This document shows, piece by piece, positions 23,007 through 31,762 of a DNA stretch of 44,759 bases; the first letter of the stretch is position 1, and each line of letters opens with the position of its first letter. A model generated the notes under the pieces. The model had not been told where the DNA came from and made no database searches. It worked only from the letters and a program-made list of their open reading frames with translations. Made by a program: the position numbers and the translations under genes. Where the stretch lies: positions 1-44,759 of the forward strand of contig CAJOCU010000017.1 of NCBI GenBank assembly GCA_905233765.1, in the 5' to 3' direction. The stretch is from an uncultured Bacteroidaceae bacterium (GTDB taxonomy: Bacteria > Bacteroidota > Bacteroidia > Bacteroidales > Bacteroidaceae).

Positions 23007-25445
23007 CTCATCCATAGTATCCGGCATCATCTCTCAAAGGTGATCACTCCCGCCCTCATAGGGGGGGTGAGGGTTGGGTTTGTTCTTTTTTTGTTCAACT
23101 TGCCCTTAAATGCCCAAATCTACGAAGACTCCATCCGCGCAAACTTCTTTCGCGACTACTACCATCAGGGACACCTCGTGCATTGGTTAGATGCTCTCAG
23201 CGACCACACCATCTATCAAGGTCTGCACGTCGGACAATGGGATGAGTCGGGGCAACTGATGTTCTCTGTCGATGGCAATTCATACCGATGGAATCGCTAT
23301 TATATGGATGGATTCCGTATTGACAATCGTTTTACCGCAGGCTCCACTAGCTATGTGCCAAACATGGAGAACTACCACCTGCGCATCGACCCTCATGGCT
23401 CCGCCCTGAACTTTGAATTGGACACGATAGCTACAGACTATGCACAGGTATCCTGGAACCGAGGCAACCTGGCTGGAATCTCGTGGGGAACGGCAGACAT
23501 CATTCATCTCTTCCATGCGACGAGTGTTGAGGAAGCCTATGACGCCAATCTCATCAAGCAACGACAGTATGTGCGTGGGCAGGGCACGATGGACGTGGCC
23601 TATACGCTCGGTGACAAACAAGGGAATCGCTATCGGCAGCATCTCTATGCCAGCTTCGGCCAACAGGCTTACCCCAATCTCGACCAAAACGGTTTGATTC
23701 CGCAACAGCCGCTCTATACCGGTTTCCACTATAAAGTGCAAATGGATGGACAATTGCCATCGGGACGGTTCCTTGACCGGTTGGGTTACTTCCTGAATTT
23801 CTCGGGAAAGGACAACTATGGTTCAGAGTTTTACTTCAATCCCAAGGAGGTGATGCGTTTGAATACCTACAGCGCCTCGCTCTATGCCAAGCGCAAGGGC
23901 TTGACGACGGGCGTCACTTGGGCCACGAACGTGACGCGGCACGACAACCTGCAGTTCTCGCGCAACCTGATTGATCAAGACGGCGAGTCGCTGGAACCCT
24001 GGATGACGGACGGAAGCACGCACGAACTCTCCTGGCACATCGATTATCAAAGGCCCCTGTTGAAGTGGCTACAACTGAAAGCCGAAGGCTATAACTCGCT
24101 GTTGCTCTTCTCGCCTAAGACGCAGCACTTTACCAACGAGGTCTATCTGCAACACGCTTTGCAGTCCTACCCCACTCCGTTGTACCGTTACGAATGGACA
24201 AGCCGCGCTTTTGCAGCAGGAATCCTAGAGAATAAGGTGGGTGTTGAGGCTCGTCACGCGGTGAACCCGAAGCTGGAACTACGCGGCGAACTCTACCTGA
24301 CGGTGGATGGGATGGTGCTGCGTGACCGCACGAAGATATCCCCGAACGCGAAGGCTGCAGCTATGTTCGACTATCGGCCTACGAGATGGATGCAATTGGG
24401 TGTTGTTCTGGCTCATGACCGCGTGAGCTACAACATCGAGGACATTCGCTACATGAGCCGTGACTATATGAGTGCGGAGGTCTTCTACAGCGGCACAGAA
24501 CGTCTGTTCACCACCACAGGTGGCGACTACCACCGCTATGCGAAAGGCTTGTCGCAACCCGCCTACCTCGCCTTGAGTGTGCCCATTCATTTACGGTTCG
24601 GGCGACATGAAATAGCCCTTCTGCAGAGCTTCCGGAAGTACTACAATGTCTGGATGACGCGCTTCGCTGATGGCGAGGCAGCCAATGGCTACATGAACGC
24701 CAATGGCTACTACATGATAAACCCGGGTGTGCGTGACTATGTGGTGGACTACCAGCCCAAGGATCTGATGGGCAGCGGATGGTTGACGAACACACCTTAT
24801 TTTATGACGCAGACTACGCGCTATACCTACCATGGCCGCAAGGTGTTCTTCAGCCTATCGTGGCAGTCGATGATGGGTGCCAGCGTGGTGGCGTTGGGCA
24901 ACGGCCCTGCGTCGAACAACATCGGTGTGCTCTCGGAATCCACTGCTAATCCCAACACGCGAAGCACGCTTGGCAACACCAAGTCTCGCTATCCTGGCGT
25001 GGGACGTCTTGATCAGGATAAAGCCTACATCTGTCGCATTTATTTGGCTTACAACATCTGCAAGAACTTCCGATTCGGCATCACGGGGCGCTGGACCGAT
25101 GGTCAACCCATCGTCTTCTTCAACACTGCGAATGGCTACGATGCCTATGACAACCTGCAAGTGGCTGTTCGTCCAGGTTGTTCGCGTGGCATCAACCCCA
25201 CCGACGGCGACTTCGGCTGTCGCGAGAGTGCCATCTTCAACATAGACTTCCATGCACAAGGTAACTGGAAAATCGGGAACTGCCCTATGTCCCTCAACCT
25301 GCAATGCTACAATATCTACGATTTTGGTAATTGCTTGACAGAATATAGCTTCCCTGAAGGCATACGGGGCGAAGATCGGCGTGGACATGCCATGACACTG
25401 ACTATTCCAAGAGGTATTATTGGAACACTGAGAATCGGCCTATGA
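22995..25445 (+). CDS. TonB-dependent-receptor-like outer-membrane beta-barrel protein
   Basis: An 816-aa protein from GTG 22995. A signal peptide core V-G-F-V-L-F-L-F-N-L-P-L-N-A-Q suggests a shorter true start at GTG 23067 (792 aa). The segment V-D-G-N-S-Y-R-W-N-R-Y-Y-M-D-G-F-R-I-D-N-R-F (about 93-114) recalls a TonB-receptor plug. The rest is amphipathic barrel strands and the end (T-L-T-I-P-R-G-I-I-G-T-L-R-I-G-L) is a plausible last strand. No TonB box or N-terminal carboxypeptidase-like domain is visible, so it may be a channel rather than an active importer. It overlaps its neighbours on both sides (11 and 4 bp). Residues about 18-30 are encoded by a 37-bp dispersed repeat. Confidence 0.72.
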   Translation: MKNELIHSIRHHLSKVITPALIGGVRVGFVLFLFNLPLNAQIYEDSIRANFFRDYYHQGHLVHWLDALSDHTIYQGLHVGQWDESGQLMFSVDGNSYRWNRYYMDGFRIDNRFTAGSTSYVPNMENYHLRIDPHGSALNFELDTIATDYAQVSWNRGNLAGISWGTADIIHLFHATSVEEAYDANLIKQRQYVRGQGTMDVAYTLGDKQGNRYRQHLYASFGQQAYPNLDQNGLIPQQPLYTGFHYKVQMDGQLPSGRFLDRLGYFLNFSGKDNYGSEFYFNPKEVMRLNTYSASLYAKRKGLTTGVTWATNVTRHDNLQFSRNLIDQDGESLEPWMTDGSTHELSWHIDYQRPLLKWLQLKAEGYNSLLLFSPKTQHFTNEVYLQHALQSYPTPLYRYEWTSRAFAAGILENKVGVEARHAVNPKLELRGELYLTVDGMVLRDRTKISPNAKAAAMFDYRPTRWMQLGVVLAHDRVSYNIEDIRYMSRDYMSAEVFYSGTERLFTTTGGDYHRYAKGLSQPAYLALSVPIHLRFGRHEIALLQSFRKYYNVWMTRFADGEAANGYMNANGYYMINPGVRDYVVDYQPKDLMGSGWLTNTPYFMTQTTRYTYHGRKVFFSLSWQSMMGASVVALGNGPASNNIGVLSESTANPNTRSTLGNTKSRYPGVGRLDQDKAYICRIYLAYNICKNFRFGITGRWTDGQPIVFFNTANGYDAYDNLQVAVRPGCSRGINPTDGDFGCRESAIFNIDFHAQGNWKIGNCPMSLNLQCYNIYDFGNCLTEYSFPEGIRGEDRRGHAMTLTIPRGIIGTLRIGL
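23045..23081 (+). repeat. 37-bp dispersed GC-rich repeat, copy A
   Basis: 32 of 37 bases match the reverse complement of 43783-43819. Starts CACTCCC, contains GGGTGAGGG and ends TTGGGTTT. Here it is translated as part of the signal-peptide region of an outer-membrane protein. Confidence 0.8.
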
Positions 25446-26233
25446 AACAATATCTGATAGCAGCTCTTTGGATTCTATCGTTGTGCTCCGTGCAGGCGCA
25501 GGAGGATAGTACCCTTGTGCTTCAGCGCCACAAGAACCCTTACTACCAGCCCAAGCAACTGATAGCCCCCGCCGTGCTCATCACCGTAGGGACACTGGGA
25601 CTGGTGGACAAGAGCCCTGTGGATTTGGTGGCACAGAAGGCATTCAAGGATATGAACCCTAATGGCAACACCACATCGGTTGATGAATACCTGCAGTATG
25701 TCCCTTCGGTCGTAGAACCGTTCCTGGGTTTCATCCCTGGTGTAAAGTCCAAGCATCCTTTCTGGGACCGTGTCATCGCCTCGGCTACGGCTCATGCCCT
25801 GATGGCAGCCATCACCAACACTGTGAAATACACAGTTCGCGAGAAGCGCCCCGACTCCGATGCACGCAACTCCTTCTTCTCCGGGCACACCGCTACCGCC
25901 TTCACGGGTGCCGAGCTGACGCGCATCGAATACGGTTGGGGCTATGGCGCCGTTGCCTATGCCGCTGCCACGAGTGTGGCCTTCTTGCGCGTTTACAACA
26001 AGCGACATTGGGCGGGTGATGTGATAGCCGGTGCAGGTGCAGGTATTCTCTGTGCCAATGCAGGCTACTGGATGCTGCCCGTGTGGAAGCGCTGGTTTGG
26101 TAAGAAAAACGCACCCGAAATCAGGCTGCTGGAAGAGGAATCCAAGCCCTCCACGCACCCCATCATCGTGGCTGTTCCCTTCTACGACAATGACTACCAC
26201 GCTGCAGGCATAGCCTGCAATATTGTATTCTGA
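25442..26233 (+). CDS. PAP2-family lipid phosphatase, exported
   Basis: A 263-aa protein with a signal peptide (about 1-20, ending V-Q-A-Q). The three PAP2 motifs are intact: K-Y-T-V-R-E-K-R-P (KX6RP), F-F-S-G-H-T-A (S-G-H) and R-V-Y-N-K-R-H-W-A-G-D (RX5HX3D). It should hydrolyse a phosphate monoester or pyrophosphate on a lipid such as lipid A, phosphatidic acid or undecaprenyl pyrophosphate on the periplasmic side. It is coupled to the preceding barrel gene by ATGA and closes the cassette; argD restarts from its own promoter. Confidence 0.87.
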   Translation: MKQYLIAALWILSLCSVQAQEDSTLVLQRHKNPYYQPKQLIAPAVLITVGTLGLVDKSPVDLVAQKAFKDMNPNGNTTSVDEYLQYVPSVVEPFLGFIPGVKSKHPFWDRVIASATAHALMAAITNTVKYTVREKRPDSDARNSFFSGHTATAFTGAELTRIEYGWGYGAVAYAAATSVAFLRVYNKRHWAGDVIAGAGAGILCANAGYWMLPVWKRWFGKKNAPEIRLLEEESKPSTHPIIVAVPFYDNDYHAAGIACNIVF

Positions 26234-26310
26234 AACGTTCTTTCGTGACATTTTTCTGCCCTTTTGTGAGTTTTGCTGCCTAAAAGCAAGGCTATGTCGG
26301 AGAAATGCCC

Positions 26311-26319
26311 TAACTTTGC
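26311..26319 (+). promoter_or_regulatory. Internal promoter -7 box before argD
   Basis: TAACTTTGC, 45 bp upstream of the argD ATG. It would restore independent expression of argD and the following genes downstream of the inserted cassette. Confidence 0.55.
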
Positions 26320-26363
26320 GGCGTTTTCAGTATATCGTTCAATCGTAAAAATTGTCAGATACA

Positions 26364-27494
26364 ATGACTCTCTTTGACGTCTATCCCCTTTTCCCCGTCA
26401 ATATTGTGCGTGGCCAAGGTTGCCGCGTGTGGGACGAACAAGGCACAGAATATCTAGACCTCTATGGCGGACATGCCGTCATCAGCATCGGTCATGCTCA
26501 CCCTCATTATGTGGAAGCCATCAGCCGACAAGTGGCCCAGCTCGGGTTCTATAGCAACTCAGTGGTGAACAAGCTTCAGCAGCAACTGGCCGAGCGTCTG
26601 GGCAAAGCCTGTGGTTATGAAGACTACCGCTTGTTCCTGATCAACAGTGGTGCCGAGGCTAACGAGAATGCGCTGAAGCTCGCTTCGTTCCATACAGGCC
26701 GCACGCGTGTGCTGTCTGCACAGAAAGCCTTTCATGGCCGCACGAGTCTGGCTGTTGAAGTGACTAATAACCCCAAGATCATCGCACCCATCAACGCCAA
26801 CGGCCATACCACCTTCCTGCCGCTCAACGACCTCGAAGCCTGGAAAACGGAGCTGGCAAAGGGCAATGTCGCAGCCTGCATCATTGAATGCATCCAAGGT
26901 GTCGGCGGCATTCAACTGGCTACAGCCGAGTTCATGCAAGGTTTGCGTCAGGCGTGCGATGAGACCAGCACCGTGCTCATCTGCGACGAGATCCAATGCG
27001 GATATGGCCGCAGCGGTAAGTTCTTTGCCCATCAGTGGCTGGATGTGGCACCCGACATTATCACGGTGGCCAAGGGCATTGCCAACGGCTTCCCCATGGG
27101 GGCTGTGCTCATCTCACCTAAGTTCGAGGCCGTCTATGGCCAACTCGGCACCACCTTCGGTGGCAATCACCTGGCATGTGCTGCAGCGCTGGCTGTACTG
27201 GATGTCATCGAGGGTGAAGGGCTCATTGAGAACGCTCGTAAAGTGGGAGACCATCTTATTGATGGTCTGCGAGCTAATGGTTCACAGACCATCAAAGAGA
27301 TTCGCGGTCGTGGCTTGATGATTGGTATCGAACTGAGTGAGCCATACAAGGACGTGCGGCAGAAGTTGCTCTTCGACGAGCATGTCTTCACCGGCTGTGC
27401 CGGCACTCATGTGCTGCGCCTGTTACCGCCACTCTGCCTGAGCATGGCCGAAGCCGATGAGTTTTTGGAGAAATTTAAAAAGACACTAATATGA
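26364..27494 (+). CDS. argD: N-acetyl/N-succinyl-ornithine aminotransferase
   Basis: A 376-aa class III PLP enzyme converting N-acyl-glutamate semialdehyde to N-acyl-ornithine. S-G-A-E-A-N-E-N-A-L-K (about 95-105) binds PLP phosphate, I-C-D-E-I-Q-C-G-Y-G-R-S-G-K (about 206-219) carries the conserved Asp, and Lys237 in V-A-K-G-I-A-N-G is the Schiff-base lysine. The ATG at 26364 is used; an in-frame TTG at 26352 would add four residues. The stop overlaps the next gene (ATGA). Confidence 0.94.
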   Translation: MTLFDVYPLFPVNIVRGQGCRVWDEQGTEYLDLYGGHAVISIGHAHPHYVEAISRQVAQLGFYSNSVVNKLQQQLAERLGKACGYEDYRLFLINSGAEANENALKLASFHTGRTRVLSAQKAFHGRTSLAVEVTNNPKIIAPINANGHTTFLPLNDLEAWKTELAKGNVAACIIECIQGVGGIQLATAEFMQGLRQACDETSTVLICDEIQCGYGRSGKFFAHQWLDVAPDIITVAKGIANGFPMGAVLISPKFEAVYGQLGTTFGGNHLACAAALAVLDVIEGEGLIENARKVGDHLIDGLRANGSQTIKEIRGRGLMIGIELSEPYKDVRQKLLFDEHVFTGCAGTHVLRLLPPLCLSMAEADEFLEKFKKTLI

Positions 27495-28048
27495 ACGATC
27501 AACTTCATCAAATTGGCGAGCGTCTGCGTGGCTTGCGCGACGCGCTGGACATCCCTGCACAGGAAGTCGCAGACCTCTGCGGGCTCTCGTTGGAGACCTA
27601 TGAGCGGGTAGAGAACGGAGAGGCTGACATCACCATTTCCAAACTGATGACCATCGCCAATCACTATGGCATCACCACCGAAGCCCTCATCTTCGATGAA
27701 GAACCCCACATGCATGGCTACTTGGTAGTGCGCAAAGGCCAAGGCATGAGCATCGAACGCACCAAGGCTTATAAGTACCAGAGCTTGACCGGTGGCTTCG
27801 CCGGCAATAAGGCGGAAGTGTTCATCGTCACGGTGGAGCCCAAGCCCGATGCTCACACTATCTACAAGAACACACATCCGGGTCAGGAGTTCAACATGAT
27901 TCTCGAAGGGGCCATGGAGTTGTTCCTCGGCGGAAAGACCATTGTGCTTGAGGAGGGTGACAGTATCTATTTCGACAGCACGAAGCCTCACGGTATGCGC
28001 GCCATCGGTAACCGACCCGTGCGCTTCCTGGCATTCACGGTGGAATAA
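27491..28048 (+). CDS. XRE-cupin transcriptional regulator
   Basis: A 185-aa protein with an N-terminal XRE helix-turn-helix (about 8-62; I-P-A-Q-E-V-A-D-L-C-G-L-S-L-E-T-Y-E-R-V-E-N-G) and a C-terminal cupin (about 107-183; H-P-G-Q-E-F-N-M-I-L-E-G, G-D-S-I-Y-F-D-S-T-K-P-H). This two-domain form often regulates adjacent metabolic genes in response to a small molecule bound in the cupin. Translational coupling to argD and position before an acyl-CoA synthetase suggest control of the latter or of the proline genes. Confidence 0.88.
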   Translation: MNDQLHQIGERLRGLRDALDIPAQEVADLCGLSLETYERVENGEADITISKLMTIANHYGITTEALIFDEEPHMHGYLVVRKGQGMSIERTKAYKYQSLTGGFAGNKAEVFIVTVEPKPDAHTIYKNTHPGQEFNMILEGAMELFLGGKTIVLEEGDSIYFDSTKPHGMRAIGNRPVRFLAFTVE

Positions 28049-28052
28049 TATT

Positions 28053-28080
28053 CGTTTAACGTTTAGCGTTTAACGTTTAA
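28053..28080. repeat. Perfect 7-bp tandem array (4 units) in the regulator/synthetase gap
   Basis: Unit CGTTTAA four times with no interruption; only the second unit ends in G. It fills almost the whole 37-bp gap. The layout (4 units, variant base at the end of unit 2) is the same as at 12593-12620 although the unit is unrelated. Confidence 0.85.
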
Positions 28081-28085
28081 GACTT

Positions 28086-29753
28086 ATGGTAGAAAGATTT
28101 TTGAAACAGACTCATTTCACATCTATTGAGGATTATAACGAGCACTTGGAGTTCATCATCCCCGAGCATTTCAACTTCGCTTTTGATGTAATGGATGCCT
28201 GGGCCGAGGAGGCACCCGACAAGCTGGCGCTCCTGTGGACCAACGATCAGGGCGAAGAGATTCGCGCCACATTCAGACAGCTGAAAGAGCAAAGCGACCA
28301 AGCCGCATCCTACTTGCAGACGCTGGGCATCGGCAAGGGCGACCCCGTGATGTTGATTCTCAAGCGCAGGTACGAGTGGTGGATTGTGATGCTGGCCTTG
28401 TGCAAAATCGGGGCCGTCGTCATTCCCGCCACACATATGCTGACCAAACACGACATCGTATATAGGAACACGCGCGCAAGCGTCAAGGCCATCATTTGCG
28501 TGGACGACGCCTATGTGGTCAGCCAGATACAAGCTGCCAAGGACGAGAGTCCCACGGTGAAAGAGTATATCACCATTACAGACCACGGGAAACCCATTCC
28601 CGAGGGCTTCCGCGATTACCAGACTGAGGTCGTCCAGGCTCCTGCATTTGTGCGTCCGGCCTTCGTGAACGACAACGAAGACACGATGATTATGTACTTC
28701 ACCAGCGGCACCAGTGGAGAGCCCAAGATGGTGGCACACGACTTTCTCTATGCGATGGGGCACCTGACGACAGGCGTCTTCTGGCACAACCTGCACGAAG
28801 GCTCACTGCATTTGACCGTAGCCGACACTGGCTGGGGCAAGGCCGTATGGGGTAAGTTCTACGGGCAGTGGTTCGCAGGCGCTACCGTCTTTGTCTTCGA
28901 CCACGAGAAGTTCGATGCCGACTGCCTGCTGCGCCAGATGGAGAAGTACCGCGTGACCAGCTTCTGTGCGCCTCCCACCATCTATCGCTTCATGATTCGC
29001 GAGGACCTGTCGAAGTACGACCTCTCTGCCCTCGAATACTGCACCACGGCCGGTGAGGCCCTTAACCCCGCCGTCTATGACAAGTTCTTCGAGAAGACGG
29101 GCATCCGTATGATGGAAGGCTTCGGGCAGACAGAGACAACCATGACCCTCGGCACCTTCCCTTGGATGCAGCCGAAGCCGGGCTCTATGGGCATCCCGAA
29201 TGCACAATATGACATAGACCTCATCCGTGCCGACGGTACCTCGTGCGAGGACGGTGAAAAGGGCGAAATCGTTGTCCGCGTAGGTGACAAGAAGCCTATC
29301 GGCCTCTTCAAGGAGTACTATCGCGACGAGGAAAAGACGCGCGAGGCATGGCACGACGGCCTCTATCATACCGGCGACATGGCTTGGCGTGATGAGGACG
29401 GCTACTACTGGTTTGAAGGTCGCATCGACGATGTCATCAAGTCCAGTGGCTATCGCATCGGCCCCTTCGAGGTGGAGAGTGCGTTGATGACGCATCCCGC
29501 CGTAGTGGAGTGTGCCATCACGGGCGTGCCCGATGACATCCGTGGTATGGTCGTGAAAGCCACCATTGTATTGGGTAAGGAATGGAAGGACAAAGCCGGT
29601 GACGACCTCATCAAAGAGTTGCAGCAACACGTGAAGCGCGAGACGGCACCCTATAAATACCCCCGCATCATCGAGTTCGTGGATGAGCTTCCCAAGACCA
29701 TCAGCGGCAAGATTCGTCGCGTTGAAATCCGTAATAAAGATAATAAGAAATGA
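28086..29753 (+). CDS. AMP-forming acyl-CoA synthetase (medium-chain type)
   Basis: A 555-aa adenylate-forming enzyme that activates a carboxylic acid with ATP and CoA. Motifs in order: Y-F-T-S-G-T-S-G-E-P-K (P-loop, about 200-210), the G-F-G-Q-T-E-T-T motif (about 347-354), Y-H-T-G-D-M-A-W (about 431-438), G-R-I-D-D-V-I-K-S-S-G-Y-R-I-G-P-F-E-V-E near 445-465, and the C-terminal catalytic Lys in T-I-S-G-K-I-R-R (about 540-547). The sequence is closest to the medium-chain/benzoate-like group; the substrate is not readable. It overlaps proC by 4 bp. A role in supplying an acyl-CoA to arginine synthesis is only speculation. Confidence 0.88.
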   Translation: MVERFLKQTHFTSIEDYNEHLEFIIPEHFNFAFDVMDAWAEEAPDKLALLWTNDQGEEIRATFRQLKEQSDQAASYLQTLGIGKGDPVMLILKRRYEWWIVMLALCKIGAVVIPATHMLTKHDIVYRNTRASVKAIICVDDAYVVSQIQAAKDESPTVKEYITITDHGKPIPEGFRDYQTEVVQAPAFVRPAFVNDNEDTMIMYFTSGTSGEPKMVAHDFLYAMGHLTTGVFWHNLHEGSLHLTVADTGWGKAVWGKFYGQWFAGATVFVFDHEKFDADCLLRQMEKYRVTSFCAPPTIYRFMIREDLSKYDLSALEYCTTAGEALNPAVYDKFFEKTGIRMMEGFGQTETTMTLGTFPWMQPKPGSMGIPNAQYDIDLIRADGTSCEDGEKGEIVVRVGDKKPIGLFKEYYRDEEKTREAWHDGLYHTGDMAWRDEDGYYWFEGRIDDVIKSSGYRIGPFEVESALMTHPAVVECAITGVPDDIRGMVVKATIVLGKEWKDKAGDDLIKELQQHVKRETAPYKYPRIIEFVDELPKTISGKIRRVEIRNKDNKK

Positions 29754-30514
29754 AGATAACCATCATCGGAGCCGGCAATATGGGTGGTGCCATTGCCGAT
29801 GCTCTTTTGCAAATAGGAGGTCATGAGGTGACCGTCAGCAACCGTTCCGAAGCTAAGTTGGAGCGCTTCGCTGCCGCTGGCGCCAGCGTGACCACAGACA
29901 ACTGCGTGGCCGCCAAGGATGCCGACCTCATCATTCTCGCCGTGAAGCCCTGGCTCGTGGAGGATGTATTGGCAGAACTGAAAGCCAATATCCAACTCGC
30001 GGGCAAGACCCTCGTCTCCGTGGCTGCTGCTACCAAGGGTGAGCAGCTCTGTCAGTGGGCTGGCGAGGGACTGCAGATTCTCACCGCTATCCCCAACACG
30101 GCTATCGCCAATCTGGCTTCCATGACCTTCTTGGTGCCTGTGCGCGCCGATGAAGACACCACGGCTCAGGTGAAGGCGCTCTTCGATGGGATGGGTCAGA
30201 CGCTCGTCACCGACGAGGCGCATCTGCCTGCAGCCACAGCCCTCGCTTCCTGTGGCATCGCCTACGCTTTGCGTTATGTTCGTGCGGCTACCGAAGGCGG
30301 TGTGCAGCTGGGCTTCCGTGCCACAGACGCTCAGGATATTGTGGCCCAAACCCTCCGCGGTGCCGTCAGCCTTTTGGAGAAAGAAGGTGCACACGCCGAG
30401 GCCGAAATCGACAAGGTCACCACCCCTGGCGGCCTCACCATCCGCGGTCTCAATGCGATGGAGGAAGCCGGCTTCACCAACGCCGTCATCCAAGGATTAC
30501 TGGCATCAAAATAA
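29750..30514 (+). CDS. proC: Pyrroline-5-carboxylate reductase
   Basis: A 254-aa NADPH enzyme making proline from pyrroline-5-carboxylate. I-I-G-A-G-N-M-G-G-A-I (about 5-15) is the nucleotide loop, L-A-V-K-P-W near 63-68 is conserved, and V-T-T-P-G-G-L-T-I-R-G-L near the C-terminus is the family signature. It is coupled to the synthetase gene by ATGA and followed 9 bp later by proB. Confidence 0.93.
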   Translation: MKITIIGAGNMGGAIADALLQIGGHEVTVSNRSEAKLERFAAAGASVTTDNCVAAKDADLIILAVKPWLVEDVLAELKANIQLAGKTLVSVAAATKGEQLCQWAGEGLQILTAIPNTAIANLASMTFLVPVRADEDTTAQVKALFDGMGQTLVTDEAHLPAATALASCGIAYALRYVRAATEGGVQLGFRATDAQDIVAQTLRGAVSLLEKEGAHAEAEIDKVTTPGGLTIRGLNAMEEAGFTNAVIQGLLASK

Positions 30515-30523
30515 TTAAAAGGT

Positions 30524-31288
30524 ATGCGCATCGTTATTAAAATAGGCTCCAATGTCCTCACCCGTCCCGACGGCAAGCTCGACGTGACCCGGATGTCCGC
30601 CCTCGTCGATCAGGTGGCGTGGCTGCGGCAGCAGGGGCATGAAGTGGTACTCGTCTCCAGTGGTGCCGTGGCCTGTGGTCGCAATGAGCTGAAGGTGGAG
30701 CACGCCCTCGACTCCGTAGAACAGCGCCAGCTTTTCTCGGCTCTCGGACAGGTGAAGCTTATAGGCCTCTACTACGACCTCTTCCGTGAGTTCGGTATTC
30801 ATGTAGGTCAGGTGCTCACGATGAAGGAGAACTTCGAGCCGGGCGAGCAGTTTGAGAACCAGCGTGCCTGTATGCGGGTGATGCTGGAAAATGGCGTGCT
30901 GCCCATTGTCAACGAGAACGATACGGTGAGCGTCACGGAGCTGATGTTCACCGACAACGACGAACTCAGCGGCCTCATCGCCCAAATGGTGGAAGCCGAT
31001 ACGCTCATTTTACTCTCCAACATCGACGGCATCTACACAGGTCATCCCGATGAACCGCAGTCAGAGCTCATCCGCAGCGTAGCTCCCGGCACAGACCTCT
31101 CTACGTATATCCAGACCAGCAAGAGCGCTCATGGACGTGGCGGGATGAAATCCAAATATACCACTGCCAGCCAAGTGCAGGCCGCTGGCATCCGTGTCAT
31201 TATCGCCAATGGTGAACGTGAGAACATCCTGATCGACCTCATACGACACCCCGAAACGACACCCCATACCACTTTCATCACAGCCTAG
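30524..31288 (+). CDS. proB: Glutamate 5-kinase, short form without PUA domain
   Basis: A 254-aa amino-acid kinase phosphorylating glutamate for proline synthesis. V-I-K-I-G-S-N-V-L-T (about 4-13), S-S-G-A-V-A-C-G (about 46-53), N-E-N-D-T-V (about 128-133) and the G-R-G-G-M-K-S-K-Y loop (about 205-213) are all present. The C-terminal RNA-binding-like PUA domain of the E. coli enzyme is absent, as in many Bacteroidetes. A terminator follows, so proA, 8 kb away, is separately transcribed. Confidence 0.93.
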   Translation: MRIVIKIGSNVLTRPDGKLDVTRMSALVDQVAWLRQQGHEVVLVSSGAVACGRNELKVEHALDSVEQRQLFSALGQVKLIGLYYDLFREFGIHVGQVLTMKENFEPGEQFENQRACMRVMLENGVLPIVNENDTVSVTELMFTDNDELSGLIAQMVEADTLILLSNIDGIYTGHPDEPQSELIRSVAPGTDLSTYIQTSKSAHGRGGMKSKYTTASQVQAAGIRVIIANGERENILIDLIRHPETTPHTTFITA

Positions 31289-31313
31289 AAGCATCCGCTT
31301 AGATTTAGATATA

Positions 31314-31343
31314 GCCTCTCCGCCACGTCGGAGGGGCTTTTTT
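31314..31343 (+). terminator. Rho-independent terminator after proB
   Basis: Stem GCCTCTCCG/CGGAGGGGC (31314-31322/31329-31337, one T-G pair), 6-nt loop, then six T residues. Confidence 0.88.
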
Positions 31344-31762
31344 ATGTTCTATCGGCTAAAAATCTTTGATTCTTTTGGATGAATCGGAAAACATTCATAC
31401 TTTTGTGGCGTGATACCTCAGATATACTACATTCTTGCATGATGTGAGGTGGTGATTGATGAGGTTGGCGGACAGCGGTCTGCACACAATTTATTGGAAT
31501 TCAACGAAGCGTTATGCTCTTTTCTTGCAGATAGAAAACCTAGGAACTTTTCATCATTGCAAAGAATCCCCGGAGTCCTGTGATAATGGCTCTAAATGGG
31601 TTAAGAAAAACATGACAGCTTCACGCGTCAGCGTGGAACTGATTCATTCATCTTACCTATTTGGGCTTTCCTAGGGCCTTCTATCTGAAGATGGGACATA
31701 CAGTTCCACGCTTCTTGTGTTTCATAGATATAATTTATTTATTCATTTATAAACTAACTCGT
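31344..31762. other. Long leader or non-coding transcript before the BspA-like gene
   Basis: No credible coding sequence is seen. A strong promoter (31374-31405) is followed by about 355 bp before the ATG at 31763. An 11-bp inverted pair GCGTGGAACTG/CAGTTCCACGC (31631-31641/31701-31711) encloses a small GGGC-TTTCCTA-GGGCC region. It could be a structured 5' leader or a separate small RNA; no known RNA family was recognised. Confidence 0.45.
31374..31405 (+). promoter_or_regulatory. Promoter upstream of the BspA-like gene
   Basis: TTTG (31374-31377), 20 bp, TACTTTTG (31398-31405): ideal spacing and sequence. Confidence 0.75.

Noticed and set aside
28803..29630. Antisense open frame (275 codons) opposite the acyl-CoA synthetase
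   Set aside because: Shadow of a high-GC coding sequence; no start context or domain.
31406..31670. 6S RNA or tmRNA in the adhesin leader
   Set aside because: I could not find the long central-bubble hairpin of 6S RNA or the tRNA-like end of tmRNA; left as an unassigned leader.
31456..31674. Open frame of 72 codons before the adhesin gene
   Set aside because: No recognisable domain, no signal peptide, and it lies in the structured leader downstream of the promoter; the sequence does not look like coding DNA.
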